The notes under the pieces were generated by a model. It was not told the origin of the DNA. It did not search any database and saw nothing but the letters and a program-made list of their open reading frames with translations. Below, in pieces: positions 1-8,446 of a DNA stretch of 64,000 nucleotides (position 1 is its first letter; each line of letters starts with the position of its first letter). The position numbers were made by a program, and so were the translations under genes. The stretch lies in contig NZ_FYEX01000001.1 in assembly GCF_900187875.1 (NCBI RefSeq), forward strand, positions 434,001 to 498,000. The letters are read 5' to 3'. The DNA comes from Polynucleobacter victoriensis. Lineage in GTDB: Bacteria; Pseudomonadota; Gammaproteobacteria; Burkholderiales; Burkholderiaceae.

Positions 1-1
1 T

Positions 2-2284
2 GATGGCGTGTATATCGTGGTGGTTGAGTACACCGAAGAAAAAGTTGGTCGCCTTGCTTTAGATTTAGCTTTAAAACTATGTCGTTCTGCACTGATTGAT
101 AACGGCTCACACTTAGATGAATACCTCAAGCAACTCAGAGAACTTGATGAAGATATTCGTTTAGGGCCAAGTACTGGTTCAATTGTGGATGCTGCGATTG
201 CTAGAGGCATTCCTTATCGCCGTCTTACTGAAGGCAGCATGGTGCAACTTGGATGGGGTAGTAAGCAACGTCGCATCCAAGCAGCAGAGACAAGCGTTAC
301 CAGCGCGATTGCAGAATCCATTGCTCAAGACAAGCAACTCACCAAAAACCTCTTGCATGCTGCTGGTGTTCCAGTGCCGTTAGGCAGCATCGTTACAACA
401 GCTGATGAAGCGTGGCAGGCTTATCTAGAAATTAATGCGCCAGTTGCCATCAAACCACGGGATGGTAACCAGGGTAAAGGTGTTGCAGTCAATATCAATA
501 CCCGCGAGCAAATTGATATTGCATTTAAAGCAGCTTCAGCCATTTCATCTGAAGTGATTGTTGAACGCTATATGCCAGGACATGATCACCGCTTACTCAT
601 CATCGGTGGACAATTGGTTGCAGCAGCACGCCGCGAACCCCCATATGTAATTGGTAACAATAAAAACACTGTTCGTGAATTAGTTGAAGAGGTAAATAAA
701 GATCCCCTTCGCGGTGACGGTCATGCCACCTCACTAAGCAAGATTCGTATTGATGAAATCGCCATTGCAACGCTCAAGAATCAAAATCTAACCCCTGACT
801 CGGTGCCACCAAAAGGTTTGCGCGTAACACTACGCAATAACGCCAACTTAAGCACTGGCGGCACAGCAACAGACGTAACAGATGATGTTCATCCTGATTT
901 AGCAGCATCAGCGGTAGCTGCAGCACAAATGGTGGGTCTTGATATTTGTGGCGTGGATGTAGTTTGTGACAATGTTTACCGCCCCTTAGAAGAACAAGGC
1001 GGCGGCATTGTTGAGGTAAACGCTGCGCCAGGGTTGCGCATGCACTTGCACCCTTCTTATGGTAAAGGTCGCCCAGTGGGCGAAGCCATCATTTCTACAA
1101 TGTTTGGCAAAAATGATGATGGTCGCATTCCTGTAGTAGCTGTTACAGGGACCAACGGTAAAACAACCACTGTGAAACTCATGAGCCATTTGTTTGAAAA
1201 AAATGGGCTTCGCGTGGGTCACACAGGAACTGATGGCGTTTACGTTAACGGTCGCCGAATTGATACGGGTGATTGCAGCGGTCCTAAGAGTGCTCGCAAT
1301 GTCTTAATGCACCCTGATGTTGATGCAGCAGTTTTAGAAACAGCTCGTGGCGGCATTCTAAGAGAAGGTTTAGGCTTTGATCGTTGCCAAGTAGCGATTG
1401 TGACCAATTTGGGTGAAGGCGATCACCTTGGCATGAATTACATCAACACTGCAGCCGAACTAGCCGCAGTCAAGCGCGTGATTGTGCAAAACGTTGCACC
1501 AGGCGGCATGGCTGTATTAAATGCTGCCGATCCTATGGTGGCCAAGATGGCCAAGGTCTGCCCTGCTGAGGTCACCTACTTTGCCAAAGATATCAACCAT
1601 CCAGTAATCGCTAAACACCGCGCTCAAGGTAAGCGCGTTGTATTTGTAGATGGCAAAAAGATTGTGGCAGTTGAAGGTAAAAAAGAATTTCACATTGATT
1701 TGCTACAAGTACCCATTACTGCGAATGGCACGATTGGCTTCCAAGTTGAAAATGTTTTAGGTGTTGTGGGTGCAGCGTGGGCGCTAAACATCAACTGGGA
1801 CATCATTGCAGAGGGTCTTAGCTCATTTGTGAGTGATGCTCAAACAGTACCTGGTCGATTTAATTTATTCCAACACAATGGCGCCACCATCATCGCTGAC
1901 TATGGTCACAATCCTGACGCCATTATTGCCCTATCAGAGACCATCATTAATATGCCGGCTAAGCGCCGCATGGTGGTCATCAGCGGAGCTGGCGATCGTC
2001 GCGACGAAGACTTACGCCGTCAGACTGAAATTTTGGGCCAGTACTTTGATCACGTGATTTTGTATGAAGATCAATGCCAACGTGGTCGCCCAGACGGTGA
2101 AGTGATTGGCATCATGCGCGAAGGCCTCAACAACTCAAAACAAGTGAAAAAAATTGAAGAGTTTCATGGTGAGTTTTTAGCCATCGACAAAGCCTTGGCA
2201 CAAATCTCTGCTGAAGATATTTGCTTGATTCTTGTAGACCAAGTCGAAGAAGCTTTAGCTCATATTGCTACAAGCGTTAAATAG
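2..2284 (+). CDS. cphA: Cyanophycin synthetase, 5'-truncated by window edge
   Basis: Polymerises aspartate and arginine, using ATP, into the cytoplasmic storage polymer cyanophycin. The frame is open to the left edge, and the first residues (DGVYIVVVEY) match the interior of CphA, roughly 120 residues after a normal start, so the GTG at 8 is not the real start. An ATP-grasp domain fills the first half. A Mur-ligase P-loop GTNGKTTT is encoded at 1148-1171, followed by the Mur ligase middle and C-terminal domains. The visible part is about 760 residues, consistent with a full-length CphA of about 880. Burkholderiales often carry a second cphA copy beside this one; here it would lie outside the window. 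Confidence 0.93.
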   Translation, partial: DGVYIVVVEYTEEKVGRLALDLALKLCRSALIDNGSHLDEYLKQLRELDEDIRLGPSTGSIVDAAIARGIPYRRLTEGSMVQLGWGSKQRRIQAAETSVTSAIAESIAQDKQLTKNLLHAAGVPVPLGSIVTTADEAWQAYLEINAPVAIKPRDGNQGKGVAVNINTREQIDIAFKAASAISSEVIVERYMPGHDHRLLIIGGQLVAAARREPPYVIGNNKNTVRELVEEVNKDPLRGDGHATSLSKIRIDEIAIATLKNQNLTPDSVPPKGLRVTLRNNANLSTGGTATDVTDDVHPDLAASAVAAAQMVGLDICGVDVVCDNVYRPLEEQGGGIVEVNAAPGLRMHLHPSYGKGRPVGEAIISTMFGKNDDGRIPVVAVTGTNGKTTTVKLMSHLFEKNGLRVGHTGTDGVYVNGRRIDTGDCSGPKSARNVLMHPDVDAAVLETARGGILREGLGFDRCQVAIVTNLGEGDHLGMNYINTAAELAAVKRVIVQNVAPGGMAVLNAADPMVAKMAKVCPAEVTYFAKDINHPVIAKHRAQGKRVVFVDGKKIVAVEGKKEFHIDLLQVPITANGTIGFQVENVLGVVGAAWALNINWDIIAEGLSSFVSDAQTVPGRFNLFQHNGATIIADYGHNPDAIIALSETIINMPAKRRMVVISGAGDRRDEDLRRQTEILGQYFDHVILYEDQCQRGRPDGEVIGIMREGLNNSKQVKKIEEFHGEFLAIDKALAQISAEDICLILVDQVEEALAHIATSVK

Positions 2285-2319
2285 TTCTTCCTATTTAGCT
2301 TGCTTACTTCTTAGGTAGC

Positions 2320-3111
2320 TTACTTATTAGGCAAGTGAGTTTTTAAGTATTTTGCTTTTACTAGCTTAAGCACTTCAGCTGCTGCAATAAAACCAAAGGT
2401 AGCCGTCACCGTCACAGCCGAACCGTAACCAGAGCAAGCCAAACCGCCCGTAGCAACACCCTGCCTTGGCTCATCAGAATAGATGGCGGTAATACCCAAC
2501 TTCTTTTTAGGATCATTAGAGAAGCCGTGAAGCTTTCTTAGTGTGTAGCGTATTTTTGATAGCAATGGATCTTGCGTGGTTTTAGCCAAGTCTGTTGCAA
2601 CAATTCGACTGGGATCTAATTTACCGCCAGCACCACCGCAGACCACTAGAGGAATGCCATCCTTGCCACTTGTTTTATTTTTTTTGCAATAAGCAGCCAG
2701 CGCAATTTTCATCTTCACATCATCTGTGGCATCCAAAACCACAAACAAAGAATTATTCGCATTTTTTTGTAGGTGCTCGTCCAGATTCTCTGGACTTAAA
2801 AAATCATCAACGTCGTTAATTTTGATACTTGGATTGATTGCTAATATGCGCTCAGCCATGGCCTTTACCTTGGATTTACCAAAGTTCTCTTGGGTAGCGT
2901 GCAACTGACGGTTCACATTACTTTCTGCAATGTGGTCAAAATCCACCAAAGTGACCTCGCCCACAGCGCTTCTAGCAAGAGCCTCTAGAGCCCATGACCC
3001 AACCCCACCTAAACCGGCAACCAAGACGTGGGCGTGCTCAAAAGCCTCTAGGCCATCCTCGCCATATAAACGAGCAACCCCACCAAAACGTCTATTTTGA
3101 TTCTTTTCCAT
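2320..3111 (-). CDS. tcdA: tRNA threonylcarbamoyladenosine dehydratase
   Basis: E1-like (ThiF/MoeB fold) enzyme that cyclises t6A37 of tRNAs to ct6A using ATP. The glycine-rich nucleotide loop GLGGVGS sits near residue 34, followed by the E1-type D-F-D and N-R-Q motifs. I start it at the ATG at 3111 (MEKNQNRRFGG, about 263 residues); a TTG two codons earlier is less likely. It is divergent from pdxH with only 23 bases between start codons, so the two promoters must overlap each other or the opposite gene. It faces the end of cphA. Nothing odd in the sequence. Confidence 0.9.
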   Translation of the reverse strand: MEKNQNRRFGGVARLYGEDGLEAFEHAHVLVAGLGGVGSWALEALARSAVGEVTLVDFDHIAESNVNRQLHATQENFGKSKVKAMAERILAINPSIKINDVDDFLSPENLDEHLQKNANNSLFVVLDATDDVKMKIALAAYCKKNKTSGKDGIPLVVCGGAGGKLDPSRIVATDLAKTTQDPLLSKIRYTLRKLHGFSNDPKKKLGITAIYSDEPRQGVATGGLACSGYGSAVTVTATFGFIAAAEVLKLVKAKYLKTHLPNK

Positions 3112-3134
3112 ACCCAAGACTATATACTTAGCCC

Positions 3135-3770
3135 ATGACCAAGTTAGCTGATTTAAGAAAATCCTACATGAAAGGCAGCCTCTCGGAAGAGGATGTCCAA
3201 GCGAACCCGATTGACCAATTTAATATTTGGTTTGACCAAGCTCGTCATGCAGAATTACCTGAACCTAATGCCATGACAGTGGCATCTGTGGATGCTAATG
3301 GCAAACCAAGCGCTCGTGTTGTACTCATCAAAGAAGTCACGCAAGCTGGTTTTGTTTTCTTTACCAATTATGAAAGTCGTAAAGGTCAGGCTCTTACAGC
3401 CAATCCTCATGCAGCACTTTTGTTCTTTTGGCCTGAACTAGAAAGACAAGTTCGAGTAGAAGGTTCTGTTGAAAAACTCTCAGATCAAGAAAGCGATGAT
3501 TACTTTCACTCTCGCCCACTAGACTCACGCATTGGAGCATGGGCATCACCACAGAGTCGCATCATCAAAGGTCGTACTGAATTAGTTACCAAAGCAGCTG
3601 AATACGCTCTTAAGTTTGCTTTAAATCCACCAAGACCACCTCATTGGGGTGGGTTTAGGGTCAAGCCAGAAGCACTAGAGTTCTGGCAAGGTCGCCCTTC
3701 TCGTTTACATGATCGTATTCAGTACATCAAAGACAACGATGCCTGGAAAATCCAGCGTTTAGCGCCCTAA
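3135..3770 (+). CDS. pdxH: Pyridoxamine 5'-phosphate oxidase
   Basis: FMN enzyme that oxidises pyridoxine/pyridoxamine 5'-phosphate to PLP in the cytoplasm. At 211 residues it has family length. Typical motifs are NAMTVASVDANGKPSARVVLIKE near the N-terminus, then FFTNYESRKGQ (FMN phosphate site), and a C-terminal W-GG-R-V-P-x-x-EFWQG-RLHDR block. The end converges on msrA with a 13-base gap and no obvious terminator. PLP made here would serve, among others, the PLP-dependent decarboxylase at 11-13 kb, but no regulatory link is visible. Confidence 0.96.
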   Translation: MTKLADLRKSYMKGSLSEEDVQANPIDQFNIWFDQARHAELPEPNAMTVASVDANGKPSARVVLIKEVTQAGFVFFTNYESRKGQALTANPHAALLFFWPELERQVRVEGSVEKLSDQESDDYFHSRPLDSRIGAWASPQSRIIKGRTELVTKAAEYALKFALNPPRPPHWGGFRVKPEALEFWQGRPSRLHDRIQYIKDNDAWKIQRLAP

Positions 3771-3783
3771 AGAATTGTTCTAA

Positions 3784-4326
3784 TTAGTTCAGTAGTGCAG
3801 CAAATTGCTTTCTGAATTTGCTGACTTTAGGGCTCACCACAAAAGCACAATATCCCTGATCAGGATGGTCATTGAAATAATTCTGGTGATATTCCTCTGC
3901 CTTGTAGTAAGTCGGCAAATCTGCCAACTCAGTCACAATCGGCTGATCAAAAATATTGTCTTTGGTTAGTTGTTGGATTACTTCTTGGGCAATCGTGCGC
4001 TGTTGAGAGTCATGCGCATAAATCACTGAGCGATACTGAGAACCTACGTCGTTTCCCTGACGATTAAGCGTGGTTGGGTCATGAATAGCAAAAAATATAT
4101 CCAATATTGTTCGGTAACTAATGACACCCGCATCAAACTCAATTTGCACAACCTCAGCATGGCCTGTTTTGCCCGTACAAACTGAGTCATAGTCAGGATT
4201 TAAGGTCTGACCACCTGTATAACCTGATTCAACATGAACGACTCCGCGCACCTGTTGATAAACAGCCTCAAGGCACCAAAAGCAGCCACCACCTAAGGTC
4301 GCTTTTTGTAAATTAGATTCACTCAT
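3784..4326 (-). CDS. msrA: Peptide methionine (S)-S-oxide reductase
   Basis: Reduces methionine-S-sulfoxide in damaged proteins. The catalytic GCFWC motif is at about residues 14-18 (GGGCFWCLEAVYQ). The GYTGG, GHAEVV and YRSVIY blocks follow, and the family's C-terminal GYC-FV-P-K-F segment is complete (180 residues). A good AGGA ribosome site lies 8 bases before the ATG. It starts only 10 bases after the Y-family polymerase gene, so both are probably one transcript and share the LexA box upstream of that gene. Confidence 0.95.
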   Translation of the reverse strand: MSESNLQKATLGGGCFWCLEAVYQQVRGVVHVESGYTGGQTLNPDYDSVCTGKTGHAEVVQIEFDAGVISYRTILDIFFAIHDPTTLNRQGNDVGSQYRSVIYAHDSQQRTIAQEVIQQLTKDNIFDQPIVTELADLPTYYKAEEYHQNYFNDHPDQGYCAFVVSPKVSKFRKQFAALLN

Positions 4327-4336
4327 AAAAGTAATC

Positions 4337-5638
4337 CTAATGCTTTCCAGGTTTTCCTGCAGACCAGACTCCTAAACCACCTTGCTCTAGCTCTAAATCC
4401 GGAATATGGTTAAAAGCAATCCGCGGACCACCCCTTTCTAAAGCATGATGTGCGCCACCAAAATACAAAGCATTTTTCCCATACCTCAAGTTCACAGCAT
4501 CTAATACCTGATTCAATTCATGGCGATCATCGTCAAACATACCTAAAGTAATTCCAGTAGCATCTCTTAATTCACTAAGAACCACTCCCACTGCCATTGG
4601 CTGCACATGTCCATCGCGAGGGTAATTGGCCCAAATAGCTTCTAGTGTCTTTAACAAAACGGTGGTGTCATTGGTCGCAGCCAAAGAACAACCTTCGCCC
4701 CAACTGATATACGAGTGCTCTGAACGTTTAGACCCTCTCACAATCAACTTCACTCTTACGCCTAAGTATTCTGCGGCAAACCCATAATCCCTTAAACGAG
4801 CGGCTGCTCTTTGCAACAAACGATGTGCCACAGAAAATGCTCCCGTATAGTCGCGATACTCAGGCGGCAAAACATGTGAATGCGAGACCGATGATTTTTC
4901 AGTAGCCGGATCAGGCACCCACTCACCTCTTAAGCGCGCCCACATCCTCTCACCCTCAATACCACCCCATGCTTTTCTGAGCTTTAACTTGCTAGCCATG
5001 CAAAGTTTTTCTACAGAATCAATACCATTAGCTATCAAACGCTCGTTCATGGCATGCCCAATCCCATTGAGATCTCTCAAGCTCAAACGAAAAAGCACTT
5101 GTGGCAAATCAAGTTTTTCAATAACCACCAAGCCATTGGGCTTTTGCATATTGCTAGCAGTTTTAGCTAAATAACGATTGGGCGCGATACCAATCGAACA
5201 ACGCAAATAATCGCCCACTTCAGAATATATTTTTTCCTTGATCTGTATGGCTAATCTTTCTGCATTCGCCCGCAATCGATCACTGCCCTTTAACTCACAC
5301 CACATCTCATCAATGGATCGCACAGCAGTCACTGGCAGGCAAGACTCAATGACTTCATGCAAACGATGATGCAAGCAAATATATTCTTCTGGCCTTGCTT
5401 CAACAAACTGAATCTCTGGGCACAAACGCTTGGCATCTCTAACACCCGTCCCAGTCTTGACCCCAAAACGCTTAGCCTCAACACTTGCTGCAATACAACA
5501 AGTACTGGGAGTCATAACAGCCACAATACCAATCGGTTGACCACGCAACTCCGGACGCATCTGCTGTTCAGCAGAGGCGAAATAAGAATTAAAGTCCACG
5601 TACAAAGCACGTAGATGTGAATTAGCTACCTGACTCAT
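4337..5638 (-). CDS. Y-family (DinB/UmuC-like) translesion DNA polymerase
   Basis: Error-prone polymerase predicted to copy past DNA lesions. Catalytic acidic residues are visible: D15 in YVDFNSYF, and D110-E111 in RSIDEMW. The helix-hairpin-helix region NGIGHAMNERL lies near residue 190, and a little-finger domain makes up the C-terminal half (433 residues). No umuD, imuA or dnaE2 neighbour is present, so this is neither a UmuDC nor an ImuABC cassette; it lacks the usual UmuC neighbourhood and I give no symbol. A LexA-type operator ends one base before the ATG, leaving no room for a Shine-Dalgarno site, so the message may be leaderless. msrA follows by 10 bases. Confidence 0.88.
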   Translation of the reverse strand: MSQVANSHLRALYVDFNSYFASAEQQMRPELRGQPIGIVAVMTPSTCCIAASVEAKRFGVKTGTGVRDAKRLCPEIQFVEARPEEYICLHHRLHEVIESCLPVTAVRSIDEMWCELKGSDRLRANAERLAIQIKEKIYSEVGDYLRCSIGIAPNRYLAKTASNMQKPNGLVVIEKLDLPQVLFRLSLRDLNGIGHAMNERLIANGIDSVEKLCMASKLKLRKAWGGIEGERMWARLRGEWVPDPATEKSSVSHSHVLPPEYRDYTGAFSVAHRLLQRAAARLRDYGFAAEYLGVRVKLIVRGSKRSEHSYISWGEGCSLAATNDTTVLLKTLEAIWANYPRDGHVQPMAVGVVLSELRDATGITLGMFDDDRHELNQVLDAVNLRYGKNALYFGGAHHALERGGPRIAFNHIPDLELEQGGLGVWSAGKPGKH

Positions 5639-5639
5639 A

Positions 5640-5659
5640 TACTGTATAAATATACAGTA
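5640..5659 (-). promoter_or_regulatory. LexA (SOS) box
   Basis: The 20-mer TACTGTATAAATATACAGTA matches the E. coli-type LexA consensus TACTG-(TA)5-CAGTA at all but one central base and is almost perfectly palindromic. It ends one base before the start codon of the Y-family polymerase, where repressor would block transcription start. Matches are seen directly; binding is inferred. Confidence 0.87.
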
Positions 5660-5682
5660 TTTTTAAGAGGTCTTTTAAATTT

Positions 5683-5718
5683 AAGAAAAATGCCAATCAC
5701 CTTAGGTGACTGGCATTA
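5683..5718 (-). terminator. Rho-independent terminator after hemY
   Basis: Inverted repeat 5689-5717 forms a 13-pair stem (one G-U on the minus strand) with a 3-base loop, followed on the minus strand by a TTTTTCTT tract. It begins right after the hemY stop codon and closes the hemC-D-X-Y operon ahead of the polymerase promoter. Confidence 0.85.
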
Positions 5719-5719
5719 T

Positions 5720-6913
5720 TTAGATGCTGGCGTAGATTTGGGCGGCCAACTTGTACCGCTCTGCCGCCTCTGCTGGCTCTTGCAAGGCTTCGTGTAACTT
5801 AGCCAAAGTCATATGAGCCTCTGCCTTCATGCCTGGTTTAGCTTTGGAGTCGCGCACCACACCTTGCAAACTGGATTTGGATTTACCCCATAGCTTTTGC
5901 GCCAAACATAACTTACCCAAAGCCAAAGATAAAGCAGGCTCACTTGGATACTTAGTCATCCAGGTTTCTAGTTTTTGGACCAGAACCAAAGTCGTTGAAC
6001 CTGCTGGCAAACACTCTGGATAAACACCCAATAGAACTTCATCCCATTGATCATCCAAAGACTCTTCAATTAACTCTCTGGCCAAATCTTGCTGACCTGT
6101 TGCCAACAAACCTTTGGCCATCACCAAAGCAACCCTAGATGCTTTGCGATCTGATTTAGGTAAGTTTTTCCAAATACGTAATAAAGCTTCGTGATCAGAA
6201 GATTTTTGCTGAACCAATTTAGCCACAGCTTCTTGTACTGTTTTTTGCGCCACGACCGGATGAATCGCTTCACGCTTACTCAAGCTGTGCGTTAAACGTA
6301 AAACCTCTTCCCAACGTTTTAATTGCTGATTCGCGCGTAAAGCAATACGCTGCACAAAGAGTTGACGCGATCCACCTTTTTGCAATTGATCAATGGTTGC
6401 TAAAGCACCATCTGCATCATTTGAATCCATTTGCATATCAGCCATGGCTACTAAACGTGCCTGCTGTTTATCGGCTGATTTAATTTTTGCCAACCACTCA
6501 TCTCTAAGTGCAAATTTATTCAAGCGATGTGCAGATCTTGCTGCTAAGAGCGCTGCAGTTTCAGCCATCGCACTATTTGCACTAGCGGCTTCTGCAGCTT
6601 TTAAAGCTTTTGAAAAACGCCCGGCAAAAATATCCTCAATCGCTTCAGATAAATGCGCAACAGCACGAGCTTCACGTTGCTTGCGACGATAGGCTGCTGC
6701 TTGCTTGGGTAAATCCAAAATCGCTGCAAAGGTGCGCCAAGCAACAAGACCGGCTAAAAAAACACCTAAAACAGCCGCAATAAAGAAATTAAGACTTGTG
6801 TCTACTCGATACGGCGGAAAATAAATCGTGATGTGACCACCATTGCTGCTCGCAAATAGCGCCACTACAACCGCTAATGCGAATAAGAAAGCTAACCAAA
6901 GTGCGCTACGCAT
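5720..6913 (-). CDS. hemY: HemY family haem-biosynthesis-associated membrane protein
   Basis: Inner-membrane protein of the proteobacterial HemY family (not the oxidase also called HemY). Two hydrophobic segments occupy roughly residues 4-20 and 40-60, followed by an alanine/lysine-rich TPR-like cytoplasmic or periplasmic region to residue 397. Its exact biochemical role in porphyrin synthesis is unsettled in the literature. It is last in hemC-hemD-hemX-hemY, 2 bases after hemX, and is followed by a strong terminator. Confidence 0.88.
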   Translation of the reverse strand: MRSALWLAFLFALAVVVALFASSNGGHITIYFPPYRVDTSLNFFIAAVLGVFLAGLVAWRTFAAILDLPKQAAAYRRKQREARAVAHLSEAIEDIFAGRFSKALKAAEAASANSAMAETAALLAARSAHRLNKFALRDEWLAKIKSADKQQARLVAMADMQMDSNDADGALATIDQLQKGGSRQLFVQRIALRANQQLKRWEEVLRLTHSLSKREAIHPVVAQKTVQEAVAKLVQQKSSDHEALLRIWKNLPKSDRKASRVALVMAKGLLATGQQDLARELIEESLDDQWDEVLLGVYPECLPAGSTTLVLVQKLETWMTKYPSEPALSLALGKLCLAQKLWGKSKSSLQGVVRDSKAKPGMKAEAHMTLAKLHEALQEPAEAAERYKLAAQIYASI

Positions 6914-6915
6914 TT

Positions 6916-7623
6916 TTATGGGCCCTTCTTAGCCACTACTGGCTTAGCAATATCAGCTTGTATATCAACTAGCATTTTTTGCACATTAACAACTGCTGTA
7001 GATTGAGCCTGAAAATGCTTGGTCAACAACTGTTGTGCTTGCGTTAAATCTTCTTTTGCCACTTGAGGCATATTCGATAACCAAGCCATGCGAGCACTCA
7101 AGATCGTTAAACGCAATTGTTGACGAACCAAGTCTTGGGCAGCTGGCGTTAAAGCAAGATCTTTAATATCCCCCACCACTTGTACACGCACCAATTGATC
7201 ACTCATGCGCTGAATAGCTGAAAATACTTTATCTGTTAGAGATGGCGCTTTCGGAGAAGCACTAGGAGTTACCGCTTGAGTTGCAGGCAGCGCTGTCATA
7301 GGTAACTGATTGATTTGATTTAACACCGCTGTCATTTTTGCCGCAACCGGTGCAATGACTTTCTCGGCCTCAAGATTGCCCTTGAGTACAGCTTCTAAAT
7401 CTGCCTCATGTGCCATCACAGTAGCTAATTTGGCTTCCAACTCAGCAACGCGACCATCTAATTGAGCTGGGCGATGATACAAACGAATCCCGCCTTCAAA
7501 ACCTAACCAAAGAATACAAACGGCAATGGCAATCCATAATGCTTTCCATAAACCCTGACTTAGAGCATCAGATTTATCTTTTTTAGAATTACCTACTGGC
7601 GCATTGTTTAATTCAGCGGTCAT
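6916..7623 (-). CDS. hemX: HemX family uroporphyrinogen-III C-methyltransferase-like protein
   Basis: HemX-type protein of 235 residues: a cytoplasmic N-terminus, one transmembrane helix at about residues 28-44 (LWKALWIAIAVCILWLGF), then a coiled, helical periplasmic-type domain. It lacks the SAM-binding motifs of a real methyltransferase, so the family name is historical. It lies between hemD and hemY, 15 bases from hemD. Many Burkholderiales fuse HemD and HemX; here they are separate genes. Confidence 0.85.
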   Translation of the reverse strand: MTAELNNAPVGNSKKDKSDALSQGLWKALWIAIAVCILWLGFEGGIRLYHRPAQLDGRVAELEAKLATVMAHEADLEAVLKGNLEAEKVIAPVAAKMTAVLNQINQLPMTALPATQAVTPSASPKAPSLTDKVFSAIQRMSDQLVRVQVVGDIKDLALTPAAQDLVRQQLRLTILSARMAWLSNMPQVAKEDLTQAQQLLTKHFQAQSTAVVNVQKMLVDIQADIAKPVVAKKGP

Positions 7624-7638
7624 TTAAGCCTCTTTTAT

Positions 7639-8433
7639 TCACTTCAATTGTTGAATCCAACGTTGACTAGCTAAGACAAGTTGATTATCTCCAGCATTAC
7701 AGCATTCTACTTTCTTAAAACCTAATTCTTTAGCAGTTTGTGCAATACGAGGATGAGAACAAATCATAGTGGCTAAATTTAACCACTCCTGCCCCCATGG
7801 CTGCATTTCCTTGAGTACATCAGTCATGTGCCGTACACCTTCAGAAGATGTCATTAAACAAGCTGTTTCTTCTGGCGACACAGTTTTTAGTAACTGCCAA
7901 ACCGGAGCGTCTTTTGATAAGGGCACCCTGCGATAAGTTTCCAAATGATGGATCTGAGCCCCCTCACGCAATAATTGCTCACTCAACCATGCGCGACCAC
8001 CAGCACCTTTTAAAAATAAGATGTGCTGATTAGCCCAATGAACCGATACCTTTTTAAGTTCAGCCCAAAGACCTTCAGAATCCCAATTTTCTGGCTCTTT
8101 GGGGTAATAAATTTGATAGCCATTGTCTACAGTAATACCGCGACGCTCCAAAGCTTCAACACTGCCACCACCCACCACAGCAATAGGGACTGTTGTTGGC
8201 CAATCAGCCTTTAACAAACGCATCGTGCATTCAATGGCGTTAGGACTTACAAATACTGCTAAATGAATGTTGGGTAGCAACTCTTGCAAACGCTTAGCGT
8301 CTTGGGGACTTTCATTGGGAACAATCGATAACAACGGCAACTGAATTTGTTTTAACTCAGGTAATTGCTGAGCTAGCAACTCCCCTAATCGCATCGATTG
8401 CCCTAGAGGGCGAGTTAAAACAATTTGAGCCAT
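7639..8433 (-). CDS. hemD: Uroporphyrinogen-III synthase
   Basis: Cyclises hydroxymethylbilane to uroporphyrinogen III in the tetrapyrrole pathway. I choose the ATG at 8433 (MAQIVLTRPLGQS, 264 residues), since the family begins with exactly such a VLTRP strand. A longer frame would overlap hemC by 41 bases and add an unrelated leader. Motifs VFVSPNAIE near residue 75 and the C-terminal HPRIAQTAKELGF block fit HemD, a poorly conserved family. It sits 13 bases behind hemC. Confidence 0.9.
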   Translation of the reverse strand: MAQIVLTRPLGQSMRLGELLAQQLPELKQIQLPLLSIVPNESPQDAKRLQELLPNIHLAVFVSPNAIECTMRLLKADWPTTVPIAVVGGGSVEALERRGITVDNGYQIYYPKEPENWDSEGLWAELKKVSVHWANQHILFLKGAGGRAWLSEQLLREGAQIHHLETYRRVPLSKDAPVWQLLKTVSPEETACLMTSSEGVRHMTDVLKEMQPWGQEWLNLATMICSHPRIAQTAKELGFKKVECCNAGDNQLVLASQRWIQQLK

Positions 8434-8446
8434 TGTGATGTTTTGC

